This document shows, piece after piece, positions 15,786 through 24,049 of a stretch of 64,000 bases of DNA. The notes under the pieces were generated by a model. The model saw only the letters and a list, made by a program, of their open reading frames with translations. It had not been told where the DNA came from and ran no database searches. Position 1 is the first letter of the stretch. Every line of letters starts with the position of its first letter. The translations under genes and the position numbers were made by a program. Source of the DNA: Streptomyces sp. CB02400 (GTDB lineage Bacteria > Actinomycetota > Actinomycetes > Streptomycetales > Streptomycetaceae); the NCBI RefSeq assembly GCF_001905725.1, contig NZ_LIWB01000018.1, forward strand, positions 71,616 through 135,615, in the 5' to 3' direction.

Positions 15786-16801
15786 GCCTTCACCAGTCCC
15801 TGTCGTACGGCGCCGCCCAGCGCCAGGTAGACGTCCTCCAGGCTGGGCGTGGCCAGCGTGAAGTCGTCCAGCGCGGCGAAGGCGGCCCCGCCGGTGACGG
15901 TGGCGACGACCGTACGGGCCTCCTCGGGTGCCAGTCGCAGGGTCCAGCGGCGGCCCGACTCGACGACCCGGTCGCGCAGCGCGGCGACCTCGGGCACGTG
16001 CAGGGGTGCCGCCTCGCGCCACACCAGGTCGACCCGGACCTCGCCGGCGACCCGCTCCTTGAGTCCGGCCGGGCTGTCGCAGGCGATGACCCGGCCCCGG
16101 TCGAGCACGGCGACCCGGTCGAGCACGGTCTCGGCCTCGATCACGTTGTGGGTGACCAGCAGCACGGTGGTGCCGTGTCCGGCGCGGCGCCGGTCGACGG
16201 CGGACCACACGGCACGCCGGGCCACCGGGTCCATGCCGGTGGTGGGCTCGTCCAGGACGAGCAGGGGCCGCTCCCCCACCAGCGCGGCGGCGAAGCAGGC
16301 CAGCCGGCGCTGGCCGCCGGAGAGTTTCTTCAGCGGGCGCCCGGCGATCGGGGTGAGCCCCAGTTCGTCCAGGACGTCGTCCCGCTCGGCCCGCGCCCGC
16401 CGCACGTCGAGCCCGCGCAGCCGGCCGGTGGTCTCGGCGGCGAGGGACACGGTCAGTTCGTCGAGGGCGCTGGACTCCTGGCCGAGGTAGGCGAGGATGC
16501 GCGCGGCACGCTCGGGGTGGCGCACGATGTCGTGGCCGAGGATCTCGACGCTGCCGCGGTCGGGCCGCATCAGCCCGGTGAGCTGGCGTACGAGGGTGGA
16601 CTTGCCGGCGCCGTTCGGCCCGAGCAGTCCGAAGATCTCACCGCGCCGGATGTCGAGCCCCACGTCGTCGGTGGCCCGGACCTCGGGCGTCGCGGGAACC
16701 CCGCGCCGGCCGCGCACCGCCGGATAGGTCTTGGTCAGCCCGCGCACCGCACACACGACATCACCACCGTGCCGGAATCCCTGTGCCGCGCGCGTACTCA
16801 C
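15782..16801 (-). CDS. ABC transporter ATP-binding protein
   Basis: A 339-residue nucleotide-binding subunit of a DrrA-type exporter. Walker A GPNGAGKST, Q-loop LGQESSALDEL, signature LSGGQRRLA and Walker B LLVLDEPTTGMDPV are all intact; the C-terminal third (about 235-339) is the accessory domain seen in DrrA-like proteins. The GTG at 16801 is used because upstream residues encode only the repetitive ARRLGGSA peptide from an octamer DNA repeat. It is the first gene of a permease-containing pair. Confidence 0.93.
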   Translation of the reverse strand: MSTRAAQGFRHGGDVVCAVRGLTKTYPAVRGRRGVPATPEVRATDDVGLDIRRGEIFGLLGPNGAGKSTLVRQLTGLMRPDRGSVEILGHDIVRHPERAARILAYLGQESSALDELTVSLAAETTGRLRGLDVRRARAERDDVLDELGLTPIAGRPLKKLSGGQRRLACFAAALVGERPLLVLDEPTTGMDPVARRAVWSAVDRRRAGHGTTVLLVTHNVIEAETVLDRVAVLDRGRVIACDSPAGLKERVAGEVRVDLVWREAAPLHVPEVAALRDRVVESGRRWTLRLAPEEARTVVATVTGGAAFAALDDFTLATPSLEDVYLALGGAVRQGLVKA

Positions 16802-16902
16802 AAGGCACGAGCCTACGGGGTCCAGAACCCCGCCCCACCCTCGGGTCACCCCACCACCCACAAACCCACCCCAACCACCCACCGCCCCACCGCCTCGCCG
16901 CA

Positions 16903-16976
16903 CCGCCGAGCCGCCGAGCCGCCGAGCCGCCGAGCCGCCGAGCCGCCGAGCCGCCGAGCCGCCGAGCCGCCGAGCC
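16903..16976. repeat. Octanucleotide repeat, nine perfect copies
   Basis: The unit ccgccgag occurs nine times without a mismatch from 16903 to 16974, with a partial tenth unit. It lies about 100 bp upstream of the ABC ATPase start, between that gene and the upstream NYN gene on the same strand. The repeat unit length is not a multiple of three. No gene is seen in 16802-17188 apart from repeats and hairpins. Confidence 0.95.
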
Positions 16977-16990
16977 AGGGCAACGCATCG

Positions 16991-17084
16991 GCACACGCCG
17001 GGAACACGGCCCACCTCCCAGCCCACCGAGCCGATCCAGCGCCCGCACACGCCGGGTCCGTGGCCCACCTCCCGACCCACCGAG
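16991..17084. repeat. Pair of 40-bp direct repeats
   Basis: Positions 16991-17030 and 17045-17084 match at 33 of 40 bases; the differences are a 5-base block and a two-base swap. The second copy supplies the left arm of the hairpin at 17064-17096, and the first lacks a right arm. The pair lies immediately beside the octamer tract. Confidence 0.8.
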
Positions 17085-17096
17085 TCGGGAGGTGGG
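17064..17096 (-). terminator. 13-bp stem hairpin after the NYN gene
   Basis: CCCACCTCCCGAC (17064-17076) pairs perfectly with GTCGGGAGGTGGG (17084-17096) around a 7-nt loop. It lies about 95 bp past the NYN gene stop on the minus strand and before the ABC operon, so it probably ends the NYN transcript. No U-run is present. Confidence 0.65.
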
Positions 17097-17188
17097 TGGG
17101 CATAGGCCGGGGGTCCAGGGGGCGGGAGCCTCCTGGCGGGGGCGCGGGGGCGGAGCCCCCGACACGGGGCGCAGGGGCAGCCCCCCGC

Positions 17189-18406
17189 CTACTCCCCGGC
17201 GGGAGCCCTCTCCGTACCGGTACGAAGATCCAGCTCACGCCAGAACCCCGCCCGAATGGCGTAACGATCACGCTCGTCGATCTGATCGTCCTTGTGGGCG
17301 AGCAGCCCGAAACGCGCCGCGTACCGCAACAGCTCCCCGTCGACACGGTGCGGAATCCGGGGATACATCCCGGACAGCTTCTGGATGTGCCCCTGGTCCC
17401 CGAGCCGCTCCACCCAGCGCCGCGCGAACACCTGCCCCACCTCGAAGGGATCCCCACCGACGGTGGTGATGTCCTCCTCCCGGTCGGCCCACCGCTGCTC
17501 CGCCGTGGTCAACTGGGCGAGCGTCGGCATGGACACCGCGTCCGGCGGCTCGGCGGCCGGACGGTCGACCCAGCCCTTGTCGGAGGACCAGCGCAGAGTC
17601 GCGGAGGCGGGCTGCTGGGGCGGGTGCGGGCCGGGGCCGCGCAGCGCGGCCAGGTCCTTGGGGGTGGGTACGCCCTTCGCCGTGGCCGCCCGCTCGGCGG
17701 TGCCGTTGTGCCCGGCGGCAGCCGGGTGCCGCGGCTCCTCGACGGTCCGCTCGGCCGTCGCGCCGAGCGCGGACTCCGGCAGCGGGGCGGAGAGGATCGC
17801 GGCGATCTCGGGCCGCGGCACGGGCGGCGGGGCGCACACCCCGGTGTACTCCTTGGCCCGTACGGCCCGGGTGATCCACGCCCGGTCCAGCACCCGGCGC
17901 TCGTCGGCCTCGGCGACCAGGTCCTCGGACTGGTTGTAGTCGCCGTCGGCGGCCTGCACGGCCCACAGGTGCACGGCGACGCCGTGTTCCTTGGCGGCCA
18001 TCATGCCGGGCAGCAGGTCACCGTCCCCGGTGACCAACACGATGTCGGAGCAGGCGCGATTGCGGGCCAGCTCGGTCAGCTCGGCGTGCATCGCGGCGTC
18101 GACGCCCTTCTGCGCCCAGCGGCCGTCGCTGCGGGTCAGCGCGCCGAGCCGGACGGTGACCCGGGGCATCACGCGCAGCCTGCGGTGCTCGGGCTGCGGG
18201 ACGCGGTCGGGGGCGCCGTCGAACCAGTAGATGCGCAGCAGCGGCTGACGCGTGTCGGACTCGGCGCGTTCCCGCAGCCCCTGGATGAGGGCCGCGTGAT
18301 CGACGGTGATGCGGGACCGCGACGGTTCCCCGGCGAGGAGACTGGCGGCGGCCCCCAGCAGATACCCGGCGTCCACCAGGACGATGCAGCGGTCCACGCG
18401 ATCCAC
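17189..18406 (-). CDS. NYN-domain (PIN-like) protein
   Basis: A 405-residue protein with an N-terminal NYN/LabA-like nuclease fold. Acidic residues expected of the active site are in CIVLVDAGYLLG (about 7-18), RAQKGVDAAMHAEL-like QKGVDAAMHAELTELA, and DIVLVTGDGDLLPGM (about 120-134). The middle (about 195-290) is Pro/Ala-rich and disordered, and a C-terminal conserved helical domain (about 300-395) follows. The family includes RNases; the target here is unknown. GTG at 18406, with GTG at 18397 as alternative. Divergent from the 55-residue protein gene. Confidence 0.85.
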   Translation of the reverse strand: MDRVDRCIVLVDAGYLLGAAASLLAGEPSRSRITVDHAALIQGLRERAESDTRQPLLRIYWFDGAPDRVPQPEHRRLRVMPRVTVRLGALTRSDGRWAQKGVDAAMHAELTELARNRACSDIVLVTGDGDLLPGMMAAKEHGVAVHLWAVQAADGDYNQSEDLVAEADERRVLDRAWITRAVRAKEYTGVCAPPPVPRPEIAAILSAPLPESALGATAERTVEEPRHPAAAGHNGTAERAATAKGVPTPKDLAALRGPGPHPPQQPASATLRWSSDKGWVDRPAAEPPDAVSMPTLAQLTTAEQRWADREEDITTVGGDPFEVGQVFARRWVERLGDQGHIQKLSGMYPRIPHRVDGELLRYAARFGLLAHKDDQIDERDRYAIRAGFWRELDLRTGTERAPAGE

Positions 18407-18524
18407 CCTCTTTCCGGGAGGTTTGCTTCGGGCTTGCTTCGAGTCTGCCCGACCACGCCGGGGTTAACGGCCCGAACTCGATCTTCGGCGTGGCGTTTCC
18501 ACACTTCCTCCCCGATCACCCTGG

Positions 18525-18537
18525 TCACACACGGTAA
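18525..18537. promoter_or_regulatory. Candidate BldD-type box
   Basis: The sequence tcacacacggtaa fits the published BldD core pattern TNAC-N5-GTNA and most of the longer consensus with one mismatch. It lies in the 211-bp divergent spacer between the NYN gene and the 55-residue protein gene. The pattern is short, so chance is a serious alternative. Confidence 0.3.
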
Positions 18538-18617
18538 TTGTCCAACGTGCGCCTGTTATCGGGCTGTGTGAATCTGGTCCCGGCCCTGGCCCCTAGTCCC
18601 CCACAGGAGGCACCACC

Positions 18618-18785
18618 ATGGCCAAGAACAAGAACCGTGACCGTAAGCAGCCGCAGGCCGAACGCGCCCAGCGGGCGGCGCAGGCGTCCACGATGGAGAC
18701 GCCGGACGAGCAGCGCACCACACAGGCCGTGCCCGGCGAGGTCGGCCGGGGCAAGGGCCGGCAGAAGCGCTTCGGCCACAACTGA
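18618..18785 (+). CDS. Small basic protein (55 aa), function unknown
   Basis: Begins MAKNKNRDRKQPQAERAQRA and ends GRGKGRQKRFGHN. It is strongly charged, with basic ends and a short acidic centre (METPDEQ), and has no membrane segment. An AGGAGG lies 7 bp before the ATG at 18618, so translation signals are strong. I recognise it only as a type of small hydrophilic protein common in streptomycetes. A perfect 13-bp hairpin follows 70 bp later. Its charge would suit nucleic-acid binding, but nothing in the sequence proves it. Confidence 0.8.
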   Translation: MAKNKNRDRKQPQAERAQRAAQASTMETPDEQRTTQAVPGEVGRGKGRQKRFGHN

Positions 18786-18855
18786 CATCTTCGCAACGGC
18801 CCGTCGCGGCCCGGGCACATGAAGACCCGGGCGCACAAAGGCCCAGGCACATGAA

Positions 18856-18887
18856 GAGGGGCGCACCCACCACAGGGTGCGCCCCTC
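18856..18887. terminator. Bidirectional intrinsic terminator-like hairpin
   Basis: GAGGGGCGCACCC (18856-18868) and GGGTGCGCCCCTC (18875-18887) form a perfect 13-bp stem with a 6-nt loop. It separates the plus-strand 55-residue gene from dnaE, whose stop on the minus strand is 25 bp away, so it can end both transcripts. Confidence 0.8.
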
Positions 18888-18911
18888 ACGCGCGCCGGCC
18901 GGACGAGCCCG

Positions 18912-21900
18912 CTAGCCCGCCAGGCAGGACGGTCCGAGGAGGACCTTCAGATCACCGAACAGGGCCGGGTCCGGCTTCACCCGGTGCCGGTCCAGGCGCA
19001 GCACCGTCGTCTTCGTCGGCCCCTGGAGCTTGATCCGCACCTCGCTGTCGCCCTTGTGGTGGGTGAGGATCTCGCCGAGCCGGCTGACCATCGGCGGGGT
19101 CACGCGGGTGGCCGGGATGGTGAGCACCACGGGCGCGTTGGTGCCGGCGTTGGACAGGTCGGGGACCATCAGCTCCATCGCGACCAGCCGCGGCACGTCC
19201 TCCCGCTTGTCGAGCCGGCCCTTGACGAACACCACGGCGTCCTCGACGAGTTGCGTCGAGACGAGCTGGTACGTCGCCGGGAAGAACATGCACTCGATGG
19301 AGCCCGCGAGGTCCTCCACGGTGGCGATCGCCCAGGCGTTGCCCTGCTTGGTCATCTTGCGCTGGAGGCCCGAGATGATGCCGCCGATGGTGACCACCGC
19401 GCCGTCGCCGAAGTCGCCGCCGGTGAGCTGGGAGATGCCCGCGTCGGCCTTGTCGGACAGCACGTGCTCCAGGCCGAACAGCGGGTGGTCGGAGACGTAG
19501 AGCCCGAGCATCTCGCGCTCCTGGGCGAGCAGGTACGTCTTGTCCCACTCGTCGTCGGTGAAGGTGACGTCGAGGCCGAAGCCGGGCTCGCTGGTCTCCT
19601 CCTCGCCCATGCCGCCGAAGAGGTCGAACTGTCCCTCGGCCTCCTTGCGCTTGACCGCGACCACGTTGTCGATCATCGGCTCGTAGTGGGCGGTGAGGCC
19701 CTTGCGGGTGTGTCCCAGCTCGTCGAAGGCGCCGGCCTTGATCAGCGACTCCGTGGTGCGCTTGTTGCAGACGACCGCGTCGACCTTGTCGAGGTAGTCC
19801 GGGAAGGAGGTGTACTTCCCCTTGGCCTTGCGGCACTTGATGATCGACTCGACCACGTTGGTGCCGACGTTGCGCACGGCCTCCAGGCCGAAGAGGATCA
19901 CGTCGTCGCCCTGGGCGGCGAAGTTGTGCACCGACTCGTTGACGTTCGGCGGGAGCACCTTGATGCCCATGCGGCGGCACTCGTTGAGGTAGATCGCCGA
20001 CTTGTCCTTGTCGTCCTTCACCGAGGTGAGCAGCGCGGCCATGTACTCGGCCGGGTAGTTCGCCTTGAGGTAGGCGGTCCAGTAGGACACCAGTCCGTAC
20101 GCGGCGGAGTGCGCCTTGTTGAAGGCGTAGCCGGCGAAGGGCACCAGCACGTCCCAGAGGGCCTGGATGGCCTCGTCGCTGTAGCCGTTCTTGCGGGCGC
20201 CGGCCTGGAAGATGGTGAAGTTCTTCGCCAGTTCCTCGGGCTTCTTCTTGCCCATGACGCGGCGGAGGATGTCGGCCTCGCCGAGCGAGTAGCCGGCGAT
20301 GATCTGGGCGGCCTTCTGCACCTGCTCCTGGTAGACGATCAGGCCGTAGGTGACGTCCAGGACCTCGGTGAGCGGCTCCTCAAGCTCCTTGTGGATCGGG
20401 GTGATCTCCTGGAGCTTGTTCTTGCGCAGCGCGTAGTTGGTGTGCGAGTCCATGCCCATCGGGCCGGGACGGTAGAGCGCGGAGACGGCGGAGATGTCCT
20501 CGAAGTTGTCCGGCTTCATCAGCCGCAGCAGCGAGCGCATCGGTCCGCCGTCGAACTGGAAGACGCCGAGGGTGTCGCCGCGCTGGAGGAGTTCGAAGGT
20601 CTTCGGATCGTCGAGCGGCAGGCCCAGCAGGTCCAGGTCGACGCCCTTGTTGGCCTTCACCATCTTGACGGCGTCGTCCATGATGGTCAGGTTGCGCAGG
20701 CCGAGGAAGTCCATCTTCAGCAGGCCCAGCGACTCGCACTGGGGGTAGTCCCACTGCGTGATGGTCACGCCGTCGGTGTGCCGCACCCAGATGGGGGCGT
20801 GGTCGACGATGGGCTCGCTGGACATGATCACGCCGGCGGCGTGCACGCCCATCTGCCGGACCAGGCCCTCGACGCCCTTGGCGGTGTCGATGACCTTCTT
20901 CACGTCCGGCTCGTTCTCGTACATCGAGCGGATCTCGCCGGCCTCGCTGTAGCGGGGGTGCGAGGGGTCGGTGATGCCGTTCAGGTCGATGCCCTTGCCG
21001 AGGACGTCGGCGGGCATCGCCTTGGTGAGGCGGTCGCCCATCGCGTACGGGTAGCCCAGCACGCGCGCGGAGTCCTTGATGGCGTTCTTCGCCTTGATCT
21101 TGCCGTAGGTGCCGATCATGGCGACCTTGTCGGCGCCGTACTTCTCCGTCACGTACCGGATCACCTCGACGCGCCTGCGCTCGTCGAAGTCGATGTCGAC
21201 GTCGGGCATGGAGACGCGCTCGGGGTTGAGGAACCGCTCGAAGATCAGTCCGTGCGGGATCGGGTCGAGGTCGGTGATGCCCATGGCGTAGGCGACGATC
21301 GAGCCGGCCGCGGAGCCACGGCCGGGGCCGACCGCGATGCCGTTGTTCTTGGCCCACATGATGAAGTCGGCGACGACGAGGAAGTACCCCGGGAACCCCA
21401 TCTGGATGATGACGTCCATCTCGTAGTCGGCCTGCTTCTGGCGGTCGTCGGGGATACCGCCGGGGAAGCGGCGCTCCATGCCGCGGCGGACCTCCTCCTT
21501 GAACCAGCTCACCTCGGTGTACCCGTCCGGGATGTCGAACTTGGGCATCAGGTCGCGCTTCTCGAACATGCCCGTGGTGTCGACCATCTCGGCGATCAGC
21601 CTGGTGTTGGCGCAGCCCTGCTGCCAGGCGTCCGAGGAGTCGATGGCGTACATCTCGTCGGTGGACTTGAGGTAGTAGCCGGTGCCGTCGAACTTGAAGC
21701 GGTCGGGGTCGGAGAGGTTCTTGCCGGTCTGGATGCACAGCAGCGCGTCGTGGGCGGTCGCCTCGTGCGCGTACGTGTAGTGCGAGTCGTTGGTGACCAG
21801 GGGCGGGATGCCGAGCTTCCGGCCGATCTCCAGGAGGCCGTCGCGGACCCGGTGCTCGATCTCGATGCCGTGGTCCATCAGCTCCAGGAAGTAGCGGTCC

Positions 21901-22451
21901 TTGCCGAAGATGTCCTGGTAGTCGGCGGCGGCCTTGAGGGCCTCGTCGAAGTGGCCGAGGCGCAGCCGGGTCTGCACCTCGCCGGAGGGGCAGCCGGTGG
22001 AGGCCACGATCCCCTCGGACCACTGGCTGATGGTCTCCTTGTCCATCCGGGGCCACTTCTGCAGCCAGCCCTCGGCGTAGGCGTCGGAGGAGAGCCGGAA
22101 GAGGTTGTGCAGGCCGGTGCTGTTCACGGCCCACATCGTCTTGTGGGTGTAACCACCGGAACCGGAGACGTCGTCCCGCTTCTGGTGCGGCTGGCCCCAC
22201 TGGATCTTGCGCTTGTTGCGCCGGGACTCGGGCGCGACATACGCCTCGATCCCGATGATCGGGGTGACTCCGGCCTTCTGCGCGGAGTGGAAGAAGTCGT
22301 ACGCCCCGTGCAGGTTGCCGTGGTCGGACATGGCGATGTGCGACATGCCCATTTCATTGCAGGCGTTGAACATGTCCTTCAGCCGCGCGGCACCGTCCAG
22401 CAGCGAGTACTGGGTGTGGACGTGCAGGTGCGTGAACGGCGGCTTTGACAC
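18912..22451 (-). CDS. dnaE: DNA polymerase III alpha subunit (DnaE1)
   Basis: Catalytic subunit of the replicative polymerase. The 1179-residue length fits DnaE1. Domains in order are the PHP domain (HLHVHTQYSLLDGAARLKD from about residue 8), palm/fingers with the catalytic acidic motif MPDVDIDFDERRR (about 413-425), GKKKPEELAK in the fingers, an HhH region, and an OB fold (KMTKQGNAWAIATVEDL, about 1030-1046). The GTG at 22451 follows TTGGAGG. PHP-domain His/Asp residues look intact, in line with a proofreading-type PHP domain in actinobacteria. Divergent from the DUF2252 gene. Confidence 0.98.
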   Translation of the reverse strand: MSKPPFTHLHVHTQYSLLDGAARLKDMFNACNEMGMSHIAMSDHGNLHGAYDFFHSAQKAGVTPIIGIEAYVAPESRRNKRKIQWGQPHQKRDDVSGSGGYTHKTMWAVNSTGLHNLFRLSSDAYAEGWLQKWPRMDKETISQWSEGIVASTGCPSGEVQTRLRLGHFDEALKAAADYQDIFGKDRYFLELMDHGIEIEHRVRDGLLEIGRKLGIPPLVTNDSHYTYAHEATAHDALLCIQTGKNLSDPDRFKFDGTGYYLKSTDEMYAIDSSDAWQQGCANTRLIAEMVDTTGMFEKRDLMPKFDIPDGYTEVSWFKEEVRRGMERRFPGGIPDDRQKQADYEMDVIIQMGFPGYFLVVADFIMWAKNNGIAVGPGRGSAAGSIVAYAMGITDLDPIPHGLIFERFLNPERVSMPDVDIDFDERRRVEVIRYVTEKYGADKVAMIGTYGKIKAKNAIKDSARVLGYPYAMGDRLTKAMPADVLGKGIDLNGITDPSHPRYSEAGEIRSMYENEPDVKKVIDTAKGVEGLVRQMGVHAAGVIMSSEPIVDHAPIWVRHTDGVTITQWDYPQCESLGLLKMDFLGLRNLTIMDDAVKMVKANKGVDLDLLGLPLDDPKTFELLQRGDTLGVFQFDGGPMRSLLRLMKPDNFEDISAVSALYRPGPMGMDSHTNYALRKNKLQEITPIHKELEEPLTEVLDVTYGLIVYQEQVQKAAQIIAGYSLGEADILRRVMGKKKPEELAKNFTIFQAGARKNGYSDEAIQALWDVLVPFAGYAFNKAHSAAYGLVSYWTAYLKANYPAEYMAALLTSVKDDKDKSAIYLNECRRMGIKVLPPNVNESVHNFAAQGDDVILFGLEAVRNVGTNVVESIIKCRKAKGKYTSFPDYLDKVDAVVCNKRTTESLIKAGAFDELGHTRKGLTAHYEPMIDNVVAVKRKEAEGQFDLFGGMGEEETSEPGFGLDVTFTDDEWDKTYLLAQEREMLGLYVSDHPLFGLEHVLSDKADAGISQLTGGDFGDGAVVTIGGIISGLQRKMTKQGNAWAIATVEDLAGSIECMFFPATYQLVSTQLVEDAVVFVKGRLDKREDVPRLVAMELMVPDLSNAGTNAPVVLTIPATRVTPPMVSRLGEILTHHKGDSEVRIKLQGPTKTTVLRLDRHRVKPDPALFGDLKVLLGPSCLAG

Positions 22452-22655
22452 GGTGCGGCCTCCAAGGAAAACAGCCTGTGACGGGCAGGCGGACGGTCTG
22501 GGGGACAGCGTCGAAGTCTATGCCCAGACGCTGACACGCGGAGGCCGCCACGACGTACCTTCGAGCGGGGCGCGGGCACTCCCGCGCGCCGTCGCACGTT
22601 GGACAGGGGACGGACCAGCCGTCCCGAAACATCCCGCACCTGGAGGCACAAAGCG

Positions 22656-23981
22656 ATGTCGGTACCGCAGCTCAACGACGAGCACCGCGGTGAGGAGATC
22701 CTCGCCGTCCTCGACACCGCCTTCGGCGAGCTCCTGGCCGCCGACCCGGCCGCGTTCCGGGTGAAGTTCCGCAAGATGGCGGCCTCGGCGTTCGCCTTCT
22801 ACCGCGGGACGGCGTGCCTCTTCTACCACGATCTGGACGCCGAGAAGCGCGGCGGGCCGTACCTGGACGACCGCACCTCGCGGGTGTGGATCCACGGCGA
22901 TCTCCACGCGGAGAACTTCGGCACCTACATGGACTCCAACGGCCGCCTGGTCTTCAACGTCAACGACTTCGACGAGGCCTACGTCGGCCCCTTCACCTGG
23001 GACCTCAAGCGCTTCGCGGCCTCCGTGGCGCTGATCGGCTACGCGAAGGCGCTCAGCGACGAGCAGATCACCGAGCTGGTCACGATCTACGCGGCCGCCT
23101 ACCGGGAGCGGATCCACGCGCTGGCCACCGGCGCGAAGAGCGACGAGGTGCCGCCGTTCACGCTGGACACCGCCCAGGGGCCGCTGCTCGACGCGCTGCG
23201 CGACGCCCGCTCGCTGACCCGGTTCGGGCTGCTGGACTCGATGACCGACATCCGTGACTTCGAGCGCCGCTTCGCCTCCGGCGGCGGCGCGGTCGAGCTG
23301 GACGCCGCCACCCGCTACAAGGTGCTCGCCGCCTTCGACGGCTATCTGGAGACGCTGCCGGACGCCTCGCTGGCCCGTCCGGACTCCTACCGCGTGAAGG
23401 ACGTCGTGGGCCGCCGCGGCATCGGCATCGGCTCGGCCGGGCTGCCGTCGTACAACATCCTCCTGGAGGGCCACAGCGACGCCCTGGAGAACGATGTGGT
23501 GATCTACATCAAGCAGGCCCAGACCCCGGCCGTCTCCCGGCACATCACGGACCAGGCGATCCAGGACTACTTCCAGCACGAGGGGCACCGCACGGTGATC
23601 TCCCAGCGCGCCCTCCAGGCGCACGCCGACCCGTGGCTGGGCTGGACCGAGCTGGACGGCGCGGGCCAGCTCGTCGCCGAGGTCTCGCCGTACGCCGTGG
23701 ACCTGGACTGGGGCGACATCGACGACCCGGAGGAGATCGCCCTGGTCGTCGCCGACCTCGGCCGGGCCACGGCGACGATGCACGCGGCGGCGGACGACAC
23801 CTCCGGCGAGTCCCTGGTGCCGTTCTCCACCGAGCGCGCCATCGACGCGGCGATCGCCGCCGACGAGGACTCCCTGATCCCCCTCCTGGTCGAGTTCGCG
23901 CACGACTACGGCGCCCGCGCGCGCGGCGACCACCAGATCTTCCTGGACCTGTTCCGCAACGGCCGGATTCCGGGCCTGTAA
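22656..23981 (+). CDS. DUF2252 family protein (kinase-like fold)
   Basis: A 441-residue cytoplasmic protein. The block VWIHGDLHAENFGTY at about 78-92 resembles the catalytic HGD..xxN loop of aminoglycoside-phosphotransferase-like kinases, and FNVNDFDEAYVGPFTWDL (about 102-119) supplies the DFD metal-binding step. Substrate is unknown; family members are common in actinobacteria. The ATG at 22656 has GGAGG 10 bp upstream. It is a single-gene unit divergent from dnaE across a 204-bp spacer. Confidence 0.9.
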   Translation: MSVPQLNDEHRGEEILAVLDTAFGELLAADPAAFRVKFRKMAASAFAFYRGTACLFYHDLDAEKRGGPYLDDRTSRVWIHGDLHAENFGTYMDSNGRLVFNVNDFDEAYVGPFTWDLKRFAASVALIGYAKALSDEQITELVTIYAAAYRERIHALATGAKSDEVPPFTLDTAQGPLLDALRDARSLTRFGLLDSMTDIRDFERRFASGGGAVELDAATRYKVLAAFDGYLETLPDASLARPDSYRVKDVVGRRGIGIGSAGLPSYNILLEGHSDALENDVVIYIKQAQTPAVSRHITDQAIQDYFQHEGHRTVISQRALQAHADPWLGWTELDGAGQLVAEVSPYAVDLDWGDIDDPEEIALVVADLGRATATMHAAADDTSGESLVPFSTERAIDAAIAADEDSLIPLLVEFAHDYGARARGDHQIFLDLFRNGRIPGL

Positions 23982-24049
23982 CCATCCGCACATCCACAGG
24001 AACCCTTTAGGGATCCCTTACCGGAGCACGTGACACACTCGTTCCCGCC

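Noticed and set aside
16903..16976. CRISPR array
   Set aside because: Octamers are contiguous with no spacers; no cas genes nearby.
16804..17080. Longer ATPase start giving an ARRLGGSA-repeat N-terminus
   Set aside because: The repeat peptide derives from the octamer DNA tract; GTG 16801 gives the normal family N-terminus.
15764..18571. 935-residue plus-strand open frame opposite the ABC and NYN genes
   Set aside because: Shadow of the minus-strand genes; the intergenic octamer repeat happens to be open in this frame.
18984..22448. 1154-residue open frame on the plus strand opposite dnaE
   Set aside because: It is a GC-rich shadow in which third-position G/C of dnaE produces an open antisense frame of V/G/L/E/D-rich residues; no domain and no ribosome site.
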